From Candidatus Phytoplasma pruni (lineage in GTDB: Bacteria; Bacillota_I; Bacilli_A; Acholeplasmatales; Acholeplasmataceae), in contig NZ_LHCF01000001.1 of assembly GCF_001277135.1 (NCBI RefSeq), positions 1-64,000 of the forward strand: a stretch of 64,000 bases of DNA, written 5' to 3'. Position numbers and translations under genes: made by a program. Below, piece after piece: positions 18,771-28,035 of the stretch. The notes beneath the pieces are model-generated. The model made no database searches. It saw nothing but the letters and a program-made list of their open reading frames with translations, and was not told the origin of the DNA. The first letter of the stretch is position 1. The number at the start of each line of letters is the position of its first letter.

Positions 18771-19718
18771 ATGTCATCTAAAAAAATTTATATCGGATTA
18801 GGGATGTTTTTAGCCGCTTTATCTTTTTTTGGTTTTTTTCTTTGCATCGATCATAACAAGGGAATAAATTCTTTTGCTTATATTAGTTTAGGAACAGTGC
18901 TTCTTTTTGTGTTCCATTCTTCTATAGAAATGTTAAAAGTGAATCATCAAAATACAAAATATTCCAAAAGGCACATGATCATCATTAGTTTATTAAGTAT
19001 TTTTCTTTTTTTGTCTTTATTAGCGGTTATTGTTGGTTCTTTTAAGAGTAAACGTATTATTGATTCCCAAGAACAAACGCATTTAATCAGTTGTTTATCA
19101 AACTTTTCTGAATATACTTTATTTAGTTTATTCGGTTTAGCTTTCGCTTTATTTCTATATTTTCTTTTTAACTCTTCTTTTCATACTCAACATTTAACTC
19201 ATGTATTGTTAATTTTTGCTTATATTAGTGTTTTTAGTGCTTCTTTTTTAAGTTTAATATTAATAAGCTACAAATGGTTTTTGTACTTGTTTTTCATCAC
19301 TATTGCTAGCGATAGCTTCGCTTATTTTATTGGTAATTTATATGGCAAAAGGTTTTTATTTCCTAGCGTGAGTCCCAAAAAAACTTGGGAAGGTTTTTTA
19401 GGCGCCATAGTGGCGACTACTTTGTTAGCTGTTTTATTTTATAGCAGTTCTTTAAACGGTTATCAAGCAGTTATTTTTTTAGTGTTTTTCACTATTATTA
19501 ATTCTATTATTGCTCAAATAGGCGATTTAATCGCTTCTAAATTTAAAAGAGACTATAAAATTAAAGATTTCAGCAATCTTTTTCCCGGTCACGGCGGTCT
19601 ATTAGATCGTTTTGATTCTATTTTATTTTTATCTTTTTTTATTGTTTTAATTTTATTAAGCTTTTGGTCAAATTATGTTATCCAAAATATGCATGACATT
19701 TTTAAAATAAAGAAGTAA
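18771..19718 (+). CDS. cdsA: Phosphatidate cytidylyltransferase
   Basis: Makes CDP-diacylglycerol for phospholipid synthesis in the membrane. 315 residues with about seven or eight hydrophobic segments and the CdsA C-terminal signature: SPKKTWEGF, GDLIASKFKRDYKIKDFSNL and PGHGGLLDRFDS. It follows frr as in the common operon. The N-terminal half is divergent. Confidence 0.92.
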   Translation: MSSKKIYIGLGMFLAALSFFGFFLCIDHNKGINSFAYISLGTVLLFVFHSSIEMLKVNHQNTKYSKRHMIIISLLSIFLFLSLLAVIVGSFKSKRIIDSQEQTHLISCLSNFSEYTLFSLFGLAFALFLYFLFNSSFHTQHLTHVLLIFAYISVFSASFLSLILISYKWFLYLFFITIASDSFAYFIGNLYGKRFLFPSVSPKKTWEGFLGAIVATTLLAVLFYSSSLNGYQAVIFLVFFTIINSIIAQIGDLIASKFKRDYKIKDFSNLFPGHGGLLDRFDSILFLSFFIVLILLSFWSNYVIQNMHDIFKIKK

Positions 19719-19790
19719 AATAAATATTTATCACAAAAAAGACTTCTTTTTTTGTAAAAGAAAAATAAAATGTTAATTTAGTTGATATTT

Positions 19791-19799
19791 TGTTATAAT
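19791..19799 (+). promoter_or_regulatory. Extended -10 promoter, probably for rpmB
   Basis: TGTTATAAT is a perfect extended -10 about 107 bases before the rpmB start. No good -35 is seen. Confidence 0.4.
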
Positions 19800-19905
19800 A
19801 AAAGTAATTGAGAAACATTTTTTACGATAGAAATATGATTTTTTTATTATTAATCAGAAATGTTTTATATAATGTTTTTTTTAAGAAAGAAAGGTATCCT
19901 ACATA

Positions 19906-20094
19906 ATGAGCAAATGTTATTACACAGGGAAAACAACTGTTTTCGGAAATAAACGTAGTCACGCAATGAACGCTTCTAGAAGAACGTGGAAAGCTAATTT
20001 GCAAAAAATTCGTATTATTGATGAAAAAGGCAAAGTTAAAAAAATTTATGTTTCTGCCCGCGCATTAAAAAAATTAAAAGTTGAAAGAGCTTAA
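19906..20094 (+). CDS. rpmB: 50S ribosomal protein L28
   Basis: 62 residues, the standard bacterial size. Motifs [18 protein letters not shown] and [11 protein letters not shown] are typical. AGAAAGG precedes the ATG. It stands alone and is followed by a terminator. Confidence 0.95.
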   Translation: MSKCYYTGKTTVFGNKRSHAMNASRRTWKANLQKIRIIDEKGKVKKIYVSARALKKLKVERA

Positions 20095-20130
20095 TTTATT
20101 TGAGTTCTTTACAAATCATTAATTATTAAA

Positions 20131-20163
20131 AAAAACTATTATTCGCTAATAGTCTTTTTTTTA
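20131..20163 (+). terminator. Terminator of rpmB
   Basis: CTATTA / TAATAG stem with a TTCGC loop extended by A/T pairs, followed by a long T run. Confidence 0.7.
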
Positions 20164-20185
20164 TTTATTGTTTTATCTTGTTCTT

Positions 20186-20215
20186 AGGCCTTATGAACGG
20201 TAAGGTCCTTTTTTT
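20186..20215 (+). terminator. Second, orphan terminator
   Basis: AGGCCTTA / TAAGGTCCT stem with one bulged base and T7. No gene lies between it and the rpmB terminator, so it may be what is left of a lost gene. I see nothing else in 20216-20460. Confidence 0.55.
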
Positions 20216-20460
20216 GTGCCTTTTTATTCGCGAAAAAACAAGAATCATGAAGCGGATATAAAAATAATAGAAAAAAATAGTAAACGATAGGAAATTTTAT
20301 AAAGAGGATCAAAATAGAAGATTTTTTTGAAAAACAAATTAAAAGAATAAAATTTCATTTTTTCCACATACCCTTGTTTTTTTGTGTATAATAATTTTTC
20401 ACAATTTAAAAAGTTAAATTATGAAAAATGATTTCCCAAATTAAGAAAGGTTAAAAAGAA

Positions 20461-20755
20461 ATGAATTATAAAGAAGTTGTTCGGAAAAATAAAAAAATAA
20501 TAAACTTTAGTAGGAATATTTCTGTTGGTTGTTGTGCTAATAGTTGGCATTATTTGTACGGCTAAATATTTTAGCAAAGATAATAAGGATGAAAATACTT
20601 CCTCAAGTACGGCTCCAACAACGACACAAACGCCAGACGCGCCTTACACCTCTCAAGAAGGTAATAACGTAGAAGCAACAAATGGCAAGGATAAAGGAAC
20701 AGGCGCAAACCAACAAGAATCAGGATACCAAAGTATAATTTTAATTGGACACTAA
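20461..20755 (+). pseudogene. Small membrane-anchored protein, frameshifted
   Basis: An ATG at 20461 after AAGAAAGG starts MNYKEVVRKNKKIIN. A shift near 20500 leads into LVGIFLLVVVLIVGIICTAKYF, one membrane helix, followed by a Ser/Thr/Gln-rich hydrophilic tail of about 60 residues. Together about 98 residues: a single-pass protein with an extracytoplasmic tail. No family recognised. The 20525 TTG could also start a shorter intact protein. Confidence 0.45.
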
Positions 20756-20760
20756 AAGAT

Positions 20761-20793
20761 AAAAAAGAACCCTTTTATTGGTTCTTTTTTATT
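20761..20793 (+). terminator. Terminator after the small membrane protein
   Basis: AAAAAAGAACC / GGTTCTTTTTT, 11 bp, 8-base loop, T run. Confidence 0.75.
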
Positions 20794-20925
20794 ATAGCAA
20801 AATTCAATAATTTATCGTTTGACAACTTGTTTAGAATTGATACAAGGTATTTTTTTCGTATTATCCTAAAGGACTTCATTTTATACCGAAGAAACTTTTT
20901 TATAAAGCATTTCTTGATAAATTTA

Positions 20926-20934
20926 TGGTATAAT
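20926..20934 (+). promoter_or_regulatory. Extended -10 promoter before a short ORF
   Basis: TGGTATAAT, a perfect extended -10, about 57 bases before the ATG at 20991. Confidence 0.4.
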
Positions 20935-20990
20935 TTTTGCCATTTAATAAAGTTATATCTATTATTGAATTTAATATGAAAGAGGCAAAA

Positions 20991-21133
20991 ATGAGCAACG
21001 ATAAAAATAAAAGCGAAATTTTAATGCAAAAAGTAGTTAAATCAGCTATTATCAATATAGTGATGACAACTTTAGTTTTAGTGTTTTTTTGTATAATGAA
21101 ACTTTAAATTTAGTGGAAAGCATTAACAGATGA
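20991..21133 (+). CDS. Small single-pass membrane protein, possibly frameshifted
   Basis: ATG after GAAAGAGG gives 38 residues ending at 21107, with one hydrophobic stretch (AIINIVMTTLVLVFF). A shift in the T7 run (21084-21090) would extend it with LYNETLNLVESINR to 21133. Promoter, ribosome site and membrane helix argue for a real gene; the function is unknown. I see nothing in 21134-21390. Confidence 0.35.
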
Positions 21134-21390
21134 AACACCCCATTCTCAAAAAAATAAAAATTTTTAAATTTATTGTACCAACCAATCACTTATAATAAAG
21201 ATTTATTCAGTTTGAAAAACACTCAATTATATTTATTATTTTATAGAATAAATATTTTCGCTTATATTATCTATTTAATAATTTATAAGGTTAAATTTGT
21301 TAAAGATTAAAAAACTCACAAAGATAATTGTAAAAAGCAAGTTTATTGTTAAAAAAACCTTCTAATGAGGATTTATATAAATTTTATGCC

Positions 21391-21417
21391 AAAAAAACCA
21401 ATTGATGGATTAATTGG
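21391..21417 (-). terminator. Terminator downstream of the YqaJ gene
   Basis: CCAATT / AATTGG stem followed by T7 on the minus strand. Confidence 0.45.
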
Positions 21418-21500
21418 CTAAACATTTTTAACCTTATTTTAACATATGACCAATAATTTATTTGATCCTCTTTTCTAAAGAACAAATCAATCAAAAACAA

Positions 21501-22115
21501 TCATTTTTCTTTTAACTTATCTAAAGTTTCTTTAGCTTCGTTTAAAAGATTATAAAAAACATGTGCTTTTTGATACATTTCTTCAATAAATTTAGGGTCT
21601 CTGTGGATTTCCTTAACCTTGCTACTCTGAAACGTTTGATACACTAAGAAAAAAGCTTTTTCTGTATCAGAACAAAAGAGTTGGGCTTGCACTTGAGCAT
21701 AATAATACATAGGTATTTCGTTATTTAACAAAAACTTGCTCCAAGAAGGACTATTATAAGAAATAGGACATTTAATTTCTAAAATGCTGTTAGATTCTTG
21801 ATGCCAACCATCTAAAGAAGCAGACATAAAATCTTTAATAAACACAGCAGGGACGAATTCCATATTGTTAACTTCGTTAAAAAAATTTCTCGCTTCTGGT
21901 TCTAAACGTCTGCCATGACGCATAGCATTATTGTCTTCGATCTTTTCTTTAAAAAGTTTTCTTTTAAAAAGCGCTTGTTTAGTTTCAAACGGATTTAACC
22001 CCATAATAGCAGCAACTTCTGAAGCGTTAATATAGTTGCTTCTATGTTTATGCCATGCTTCAGAATTTTGTTCTAAATTAATCATTTGATTTGATTCTGA
22101 TTTAGTAAATTTCAT
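21501..22115 (-). CDS. YqaJ-family phage-type exonuclease
   Basis: A lambda-exonuclease/YqaJ-like recombinase nuclease (PD-(D/E)XK fold). From the ATG at 22115 it has 204 residues. Visible motifs: WHKHRSNYINASEVAAIMG, HGRRLEPEARNFF with the catalytic Glu region, SASLDGW plus ILEIKCP (the D...ExK core), and YYAQVQAQLF. AAGAAAGG lies upstream of this ATG; the frame is open to 22148. Such nucleases normally pair with a single-strand annealing protein; none is seen here. Likely phage-derived, kept as a recombination enzyme. Confidence 0.8.
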   Translation of the reverse strand: MKFTKSESNQMINLEQNSEAWHKHRSNYINASEVAAIMGLNPFETKQALFKRKLFKEKIEDNNAMRHGRRLEPEARNFFNEVNNMEFVPAVFIKDFMSASLDGWHQESNSILEIKCPISYNSPSWSKFLLNNEIPMYYYAQVQAQLFCSDTEKAFFLVYQTFQSSKVKEIHRDPKFIEEMYQKAHVFYNLLNEAKETLDKLKEK

Positions 22116-22165
22116 AACAAACAAACCTTTCTTGCTAACAATTATCAAGTTGTTAAGAGAATGAA

Positions 22166-22928
22166 TTAAAGATGAGGTAAAAACAGTTTTTTAACGTTTT
22201 GAGTAGTTTGTTCAGCTACTTCTTCTAAAGTAATGTTTCTTAAACTAGCTATTTTTTCGGCTACTAATTTCACCAAAGCGGGTTCGTTTCTGTGAGATTT
22301 TTTTCCCCGGAGAAGGAGTTAAAAAAGGCGAATCAGTTTCTAATAAGATTTTGTCTAAAGGGAGTTGTTTCGCTAAAATATGAACTTTCAAAGCTTTTTC
22401 ATATGTCACAATCCCACCAATGCCTACGTAAAAACCTAAATCGATCGCTCTTTGGGCTGCTTCCAAATCAGTTACTAAAGAATGGAAAACGCCTCTAATT
22501 TTGTTTTTATAAGGTAACAATATTTCATATATTTCTTCAAAAGAAGAACGAGCGTGCAAAATGATGGGTAAATCATATTTAATCGCTAATTTAACTTGAA
22601 TTTGTAAAGTTTGTTGTTGTAATGGCAAGGTTTTTTGTTCATGATATAAATCAATACCAATTTCACCCACAGCCACGACTTGAGGAAGTTTTAAATATTT
22701 TTCAATAGTGAAAGGATCTTCATTAGTCACATAAGACGGATGAATCCCCACAGCGACTTTGATTTCAGGGTTTTGAAGGGCTAATTCAATGGCTTTTTCG
22801 TTCGTTTTCTGATCTAAACCAGGAACAATAAAATATTGAACATCGTTTTTTACAGCCCTATTTATAACATCTTTTAAATCTTTAGAATAATCATCTAAAT
22901 TAAGATGAGCGTGAGTATCAATTAACAT
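22166..22928 (-). pseudogene. tatD: TatD-family metal-dependent DNase, frameshifted near the C-terminus
   Basis: Start MLIDTHAHLNLDDY carries the HxH metal motif. VAVGEIGIDLY, ILHARSSFEEI, FHSLVTD and [14 protein letters not shown] carry the other ligands. A T7 run at 22298-22304 puts the last 45 residues out of frame. With one base fewer the frame reads [20 protein letters not shown] to a stop at 22166, about 253 residues in all, the normal TatD length. All metal ligands lie upstream of the break. Confidence 0.85.
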
Positions 22929-22993
22929 TTTTTATTTCTCTTTTTAATCATAATATTTGGTTATTCAATAATAAATTTTATCATTAAAATTAG

Positions 22994-23027
22994 AAAAAAA
23001 TAACTCATAAAAATGGGTTATTTTTTT
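22994..23027 (-). terminator. Terminator of the pyruvate dehydrogenase operon
   Basis: A 13-bp stem around TAACCCA / TGAGTTA (one G-U) followed by T7 on the minus strand, 20 bases after the lpd stop. Confidence 0.75.
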
Positions 23028-23045
23028 CATTAAAAAGTATTATTT

Positions 23046-24428
23046 TTACATATGGATTGGTTTATCAATCGCGCCTAAAAAAGTTTCTAAAGTTAATTCA
23101 GATAAAGTTGGATGTGGGTGAATAGCGTGAACAACATCATGAGCTGTTCCTTCTAATTCCATAGTTACGCCAATTTCAATAATTAATTCAGTAGCATTAT
23201 AAGAGAAAATATGCATTCCTAAAACTTTAAGATCTTTTTTATCAACGATTAATTTAGCAAAACCATCTGTTTCACCGTCAGCTAAAGCTTTACCGATCGC
23301 TTTAACAGGAACTTTAGACACTTTATATTCAATGTCTTTAACTTTCACTCGTTCTTCAGTCCAACCGATAGTGGCGATTTCAGGGAAACCGTAAACACAG
23401 GAAGGCACGCGATCGTAATTCATTGGTTTTAAATGAGCGTCAGCTTCTAAAGCATGAGTAACAGCGATAATTCCTTCATGGCTCGATACGTGGGCTAACA
23501 TATATTTACCGTTAACATCGCCAATAGCGTAAACGTCTTCTAAAGAAGTTTTTAAAAAGCCGTCTGTCATAACTCCTGTTCTGTCGGTTTGTAAATTCAG
23601 CTTTTCTATCCCTTTTAAATTAGGTTTAGTTCCGGTTGCCATTAAAACAACATCAGCTTCTTCCACGTGTGTTTTGTTTTCATAAATGTAATGCACTTTA
23701 TTATTATCGATTTCCACTACTGCAGCTTCAGTTAAAATTTTAATTTGGTTGCTTTTTAATTTTTTAGTGTAAGCATCAACAATATCTTTATCCATAACAT
23801 TTAAGATAGAGTTCGCTCTTTCTAAAATAATTACTTCAGCGCCGAATTTATTAAAAATAGTCGCAAACTCTACACCGATAACTCCGCCACCAATAATAAC
23901 TAATTTTTTCGGAAATTTTTCCAATTGAACTAATTCTTTACTTGTGTATAAGTATTTATTTTCGTATGCTTCTTTAGCACCTTTAATCGGAGGAATAAAC
24001 GCGCTCGCTCCCGTAGCAATAATAAGTTTTTTAGTTTCTAAAACTTTATCGCCTACTTGAACTTGATGAGCTGATAACGCATCGGCAAATCCATTATAAA
24101 CATCAATTTTATTTTTTTTCATTAAGAAAGAAATGCCGTTAGTTAATTGTTTAACTATTTTGTTTTTACGTTCTAATACAGAAGTCCAATTCACTTCTAC
24201 GTCTGTATTGGTTTCGATACCGTATTCTTTAGAATGTTTTAAAAGGTCAAAAATTTTAGCGCTTTTTAAAAAAGCTTTAGTTGGTATACAACCGTAATTT
24301 AAACAAATTCCGCCTAATTTATGGTCTTCTACTAAAGCAACTTTAGCTCCCATTTGAGATGCTTTAATAGCTGAGATATAACCACCAGGTCCTCCGCCAA
24401 TAATTAAAATATCATATCTTTCCATCAA
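23046..24428 (-). CDS. lpdA: Dihydrolipoyl dehydrogenase (PDH E3)
   Basis: Reoxidises dihydrolipoamide with FAD and NAD. 460 residues, with GGGPGGYISAIKASQMG (FAD), the redox disulphide GGICLNYGCIPTKAF, a second GGGVIGVEFA (NAD), YAIGDVNGKYMLAH, and the dimer-interface HIHPHPTLSELTLE. It carries no N-terminal lipoyl domain, unlike many mollicute E3s. Last gene of the operon. Confidence 0.97.
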   Translation of the reverse strand: MMERYDILIIGGGPGGYISAIKASQMGAKVALVEDHKLGGICLNYGCIPTKAFLKSAKIFDLLKHSKEYGIETNTDVEVNWTSVLERKNKIVKQLTNGISFLMKKNKIDVYNGFADALSAHQVQVGDKVLETKKLIIATGASAFIPPIKGAKEAYENKYLYTSKELVQLEKFPKKLVIIGGGVIGVEFATIFNKFGAEVIILERANSILNVMDKDIVDAYTKKLKSNQIKILTEAAVVEIDNNKVHYIYENKTHVEEADVVLMATGTKPNLKGIEKLNLQTDRTGVMTDGFLKTSLEDVYAIGDVNGKYMLAHVSSHEGIIAVTHALEADAHLKPMNYDRVPSCVYGFPEIATIGWTEERVKVKDIEYKVSKVPVKAIGKALADGETDGFAKLIVDKKDLKVLGMHIFSYNATELIIEIGVTMELEGTAHDVVHAIHPHPTLSELTLETFLGAIDKPIHM

Positions 24429-24473
24429 TTTACTTCTCTTTTTTATAATTCAGTCAAAAAATAATTTCCCTCT

Positions 24474-25262
24474 TTATAAAGCAGTGAAATCATTTTCTAA
24501 AGTTTTAACATCGTTTAATAATTCTTTAATTTTTTGCAATAATCTTCCGCCATCAGCACCATCGATAATACGGTGATCGATCGTTAAAGATAGAGGCAAC
24601 ATATCAGCTACAACAATTTCGCCTTTTTTAACTATTGGTTTTTTAACTATTTTACCAATACCAAGAATAGCTAATTCCGGATGATTAATAATTGGCGTAC
24701 CGTAAGCAATATCAATGGCCCCAAAATTACTTAAAGTAAAAGTACCTTTTTGCAATTGAGACAATTGTAATTTTCTTCCCACTGTGTTAACAGATAAAGT
24801 GTGGATTTCTTTCGCTAATTCTAAAACACTTAAATTATCAACGTTTTTAATATTAGGAACAATTAATCCATCTTTAGTGTCAATAGCGATTCCTAAGTTA
24901 ATATAGTTTTTAATGATTAATTCTTCTTTTTCATCATCAAAACTAGCGTTAAAAACAGGATATTCTTTTAAAGATAAAACAACCGCTTTAGCGATAAAAG
25001 CCATATAAGTTAATTTAATGCCTTTTTCTTGAGCTAATGGTTTCATTTGAGTTCTTAAAGCTACTAAATTAGTAATATCCACTTCATCCATTAAAGTTAC
25101 TTCAGGAATAACTGTTTTGGAAATGCTCATTTTTTTAGCAATTATTTTTCTTAAACGAGAAATTTTTTGAATTTTTACGTCTTCTATGTTATTATTAGTA
25201 TTTGTGTTGTTTGCTACAGTTTCTTTTGTAGGGTTTAAAACATTGTCGTTATTATTTGTCAT
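24474..25262 (-). CDS. pdhC: PDH E2 catalytic domain (dihydrolipoamide acetyltransferase core)
   Basis: 262 residues comprise only the acyltransferase domain of E2: SRLRKIIAKKM at the start, FTLSNFGAIDIAYGTPIINH, and the active-site motif DHRIIDGADGGRLL. An Asn/Thr-rich leader of about 25 residues precedes it. The lipoyl domain is encoded by the separate gene just upstream, and I see no peripheral-subunit-binding domain. It has its own AAAAGGACG site. So E2 is split in two. Confidence 0.88.
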   Translation of the reverse strand: MTNNNDNVLNPTKETVANNTNTNNNIEDVKIQKISRLRKIIAKKMSISKTVIPEVTLMDEVDITNLVALRTQMKPLAQEKGIKLTYMAFIAKAVVLSLKEYPVFNASFDDEKEELIIKNYINLGIAIDTKDGLIVPNIKNVDNLSVLELAKEIHTLSVNTVGRKLQLSQLQKGTFTLSNFGAIDIAYGTPIINHPELAILGIGKIVKKPIVKKGEIVVADMLPLSLTIDHRIIDGADGGRLLQKIKELLNDVKTLENDFTAL

Positions 25263-25289
25263 TTTTAAAACGTCCTTTTTTTATTTAAA

Positions 25290-25526
25290 TTATTTTTCTT
25301 CAATAACAGCTAAAACATCTCCAACGTTAACATTTTCGCCCTCTTGGTGACCTATTTTAGTAATAGTACCAGTTTTAGGGGAAGTTATGTCAGCTTGTAA
25401 TTTATCAGTTTCAACAATTACTAAAACATCGCCTTCTTTAACTTGGTCTCCAACTTTGCAGTTCCAAGTTAAAATGGTTCCTTCGTTAATCCCTTCACCT
25501 ATATCAGCAAATTTTAATTCATACAT
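25290..25526 (-). CDS. Free-standing lipoyl-domain protein of PDH E2
   Basis: From the ATG at 25526 (GAGGG site), 78 residues form one lipoyl domain. The lysine to be lipoylated is in VETDKLQADITSP. It ends with a stop and 27 bases later the E2 core starts. It probably works in trans as the swinging arm of the complex. The frame is open to 25544, but that start lacks a better ribosome site. Confidence 0.85.
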   Translation of the reverse strand: MYELKFADIGEGINEGTILTWNCKVGDQVKEGDVLVIVETDKLQADITSPKTGTITKIGHQEGENVNVGDVLAVIEEK

Positions 25527-25562
25527 ATTATTACCCTCATTCATTTGTTTAAATTTTTTTGT

Positions 25563-26543
25563 TTAAATTATTTTTAAAACTTTTTTTACGCCATAAATTA
25601 CTTTATCAGCGTTTAAAAATTGATGATATTCTCCTCTGGCTAAAGGCATGATGATATCATGACCTGTTACACGACTAGGAGCAGCTTTTAAATAATCAAA
25701 AGCGTATTCATTTACTAAAGTAATTAATTCACCAGCTGGTCCATAAGTTTTAGTAGCTTCATGTACTACAACTAATCTACCAGTTTTTTTTACAGAATGA
25801 AGCACTGTTTCTCTATCAATCGGATTAATAGTTCTTAAATCCACTAATTCTACAGAAATATCATCAGCTTCTAGTTTTTCTAAAGCGGATTGAACGATGG
25901 AAACAGCCGAACTCCAAGCGATTACAGTTACATCTGTACCTTCTTTAACCAAGTTCGCTTTACCAATTTCTATTTCGTATTCTTCTTCAGGAACTTCTTG
26001 TTTTCCTGCACGATATAAATATTTAGGTTCCATGTAAACAACTGGATCTGGGCTATTAATAGCGGCAATTAAAAGACCTTTAGCGTCGTGAGGATTAGAA
26101 GGAACTACCACTTTTAAACCAGGAATAGAACCTAAAATAACTTCTAAACTCTCTGAGTGATGCTCTAATGCTTTAACTCCACCACCAACAGGAACTTTTA
26201 AAACCATAGGACAAGAAAAACTATTACGAGTACGATTTCTCATTCTCGCAGCATGAGCGATTAAATCTTCTAATCCCACATAAAGGAAACCATCAAATTG
26301 AATTTCAGCTACAGGAATTAAACCGTTTATAGACATTCCGATCGCACTACCAACGATAGCAGATTCAGCTATAGGAGTATCGAAAACACGAGATTCTCCG
26401 TATTTTTTTTGCAATCCTGCAGTAACACGGAAAACTCCTCCTAATTTACCAATATCTTGACCAAAAACAACTACTTTAGGGTTTTTAGCTAATTGGAGAT
26501 CTAAGGTATGATTAACCGCTTGCAATAAATTCATTAAAGCCAT
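25563..26543 (-). CDS. pdhB: Pyruvate dehydrogenase E1 beta
   Basis: Thiamine-diphosphate enzyme, beta chain, 326 residues, normal size. FGQDIGKLGGVFRVT, GRTI-type block AESAIVGSAIGMSINGLIPV, and VVVHEATKTYGPAGELI are typical. It begins 2 bases past the pdhA stop. Confidence 0.97.
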   Translation of the reverse strand: MALMNLLQAVNHTLDLQLAKNPKVVVFGQDIGKLGGVFRVTAGLQKKYGESRVFDTPIAESAIVGSAIGMSINGLIPVAEIQFDGFLYVGLEDLIAHAARMRNRTRNSFSCPMVLKVPVGGGVKALEHHSESLEVILGSIPGLKVVVPSNPHDAKGLLIAAINSPDPVVYMEPKYLYRAGKQEVPEEEYEIEIGKANLVKEGTDVTVIAWSSAVSIVQSALEKLEADDISVELVDLRTINPIDRETVLHSVKKTGRLVVVHEATKTYGPAGELITLVNEYAFDYLKAAPSRVTGHDIIMPLARGEYHQFLNADKVIYGVKKVLKII

Positions 26544-26545
26544 TT

Positions 26546-27643
26546 TTATTTACCTTCTTCTTTTGATTTTAAAAATTGTTCGTATTCTGCGTGTTGTTCT
26601 TTTAATTGAGGTGTCATTTCATGGTAAAGATGTTCGAAAATTTCAATCGGTTCTACATTAGCGCCGTAAGAAGTAATTTTTTCATGTACTTCGGAAACGT
26701 ATTTTTCTGCTTCTTGATTGATTTGTTCCACCATTTCTTCAGTTAAAACGTTTTTTTTCAATAAATATTTTTTAAAACGTTCGATAGGATCTTTTTTATT
26801 CCATTCTTCCTCTTCTTCTTTAGAACGGTATAAGTTAGGGTTATCATTAGTAGTATGAGCTCCCATACGGTAAGTAAAGATTTCAATTAAACTAGCTCCT
26901 TCGCCATTACGCGCTGCTTCGGTAAATTCTTTAACAGATGCATAAACAGCTAAAACGTCATTACCATCTACTTGAATGCCAGGAATACCGAAAGCATAGG
27001 ATTTTTGTGCTAAAGTTTCAGAGTTAGAAGCTACTTTTCTTGGAGTAGAAATAGCGTATTGATTATTTTGAATCAATACCACTAAAGGAGCTTTATAAAC
27101 AGATGCGTAATTCAAACCAGCATAAAATTCTTCATGAGCTGTTCCACCATCACCAATAGTAGCTATTGTAACTTCTTTTTTGTTTTGCAATTTACTTGCT
27201 AAAGCCAAACCAGCACCAATATTGATTCCTGAACCAATAATAATATTAACTGGTAAAATACGTTTAGAAGGATCCATTTTAGAACCTTTTTCGTTACCAT
27301 ACCAATAAAGGTATATGTTTTCTAAAGGAATACCACGGTATAAATAAATCCCAATATCACGGAAATAAGGTGAAACCCAGTCTTGGTCTTCTAAAGCTGC
27401 TGCTGAACCAACTTGACCACCTTCATGTCCTCTGTTAATAACGTAAGACAACATTCTGCCTTGACGTTGGTATTGAACCGCTTTAATGTCAGAAACTCTT
27501 GCTAAAACCATAGTTTTATACATTTTTAACAGTTTTTCTTCAGGTATTTTTGGTTCTAATTGTGGATTAACTACATTTCCTTCTGAATCCAAAATTTGTA
27601 ATCTTTGTTTTTTCAAAGGATCATAAGATTTACTTAATGTCAT
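26546..27643 (-). CDS. pdhA: Pyruvate dehydrogenase E1 alpha
   Basis: 365 residues. ThDP-binding motif GDGGTAHEEFYAGLNYASVY with NNQYAIS closing the cofactor site, and the phosphorylation-loop-like YRMGAHTTNDNP. First gene of pdhA-pdhB-lipoyl-E2-lpd. A consensus promoter lies about 240 bases upstream. Confidence 0.97.
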   Translation of the reverse strand: MTLSKSYDPLKKQRLQILDSEGNVVNPQLEPKIPEEKLLKMYKTMVLARVSDIKAVQYQRQGRMLSYVINRGHEGGQVGSAAALEDQDWVSPYFRDIGIYLYRGIPLENIYLYWYGNEKGSKMDPSKRILPVNIIIGSGINIGAGLALASKLQNKKEVTIATIGDGGTAHEEFYAGLNYASVYKAPLVVLIQNNQYAISTPRKVASNSETLAQKSYAFGIPGIQVDGNDVLAVYASVKEFTEAARNGEGASLIEIFTYRMGAHTTNDNPNLYRSKEEEEEWNKKDPIERFKKYLLKKNVLTEEMVEQINQEAEKYVSEVHEKITSYGANVEPIEIFEHLYHEMTPQLKEQHAEYEQFLKSKEEGK

Positions 27644-27885
27644 TTCGAAAATTAACTCCTTTTATTTTTTTAAATAATTTTTGTAAAGATTAATTTAGCC
27701 GCACAAATAACATGTTGCTTGAAAAATTAAATTTCTTGTTTTTTTTATTTTAAGCAAAAGCTTTCTTCAAGAACAATTGTTAAAATAATTTTTTTGGTTT
27801 AAATACAAGGGCAAACAATTAGTGAAGAAAATCTTAATAATGATGTATTTAAACGAAAAAAATATAAATTTAAGACCATCTTTAA

Positions 27886-27914
27886 TTTTAACTTATTTTT
27901 TTAATTTTTGTCAA
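27886..27914 (-). promoter_or_regulatory. Sigma-70-type promoter for the PDH operon
   Basis: A perfect TTGACA (27909-27914 complement), 17-base spacer, and TTAAAA (27886-27891 complement). The leader to pdhA is about 235 bases. The rest of 27644-28035 shows no gene. Confidence 0.65.
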
Positions 27915-28000
27915 ATATTGTCGATAATTTTATTGTTTCTTCACAAATAGGACTCTTTTGATCCCTTGTTTTGTTTAGTTCCAAGAAGTCATTATTTTAG

Positions 28001-28027
28001 TTAAAAACCCTTTTTAAGGGTTTTTTA
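28001..28027 (-). terminator. Terminator of pyk
   Basis: A/T-extended stem around ACCCTT / AAGGGT with a 3-base loop, T-rich on both strands, just after the pyk stop. Confidence 0.7.
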
Positions 28028-28035
28028 AGGATAAA

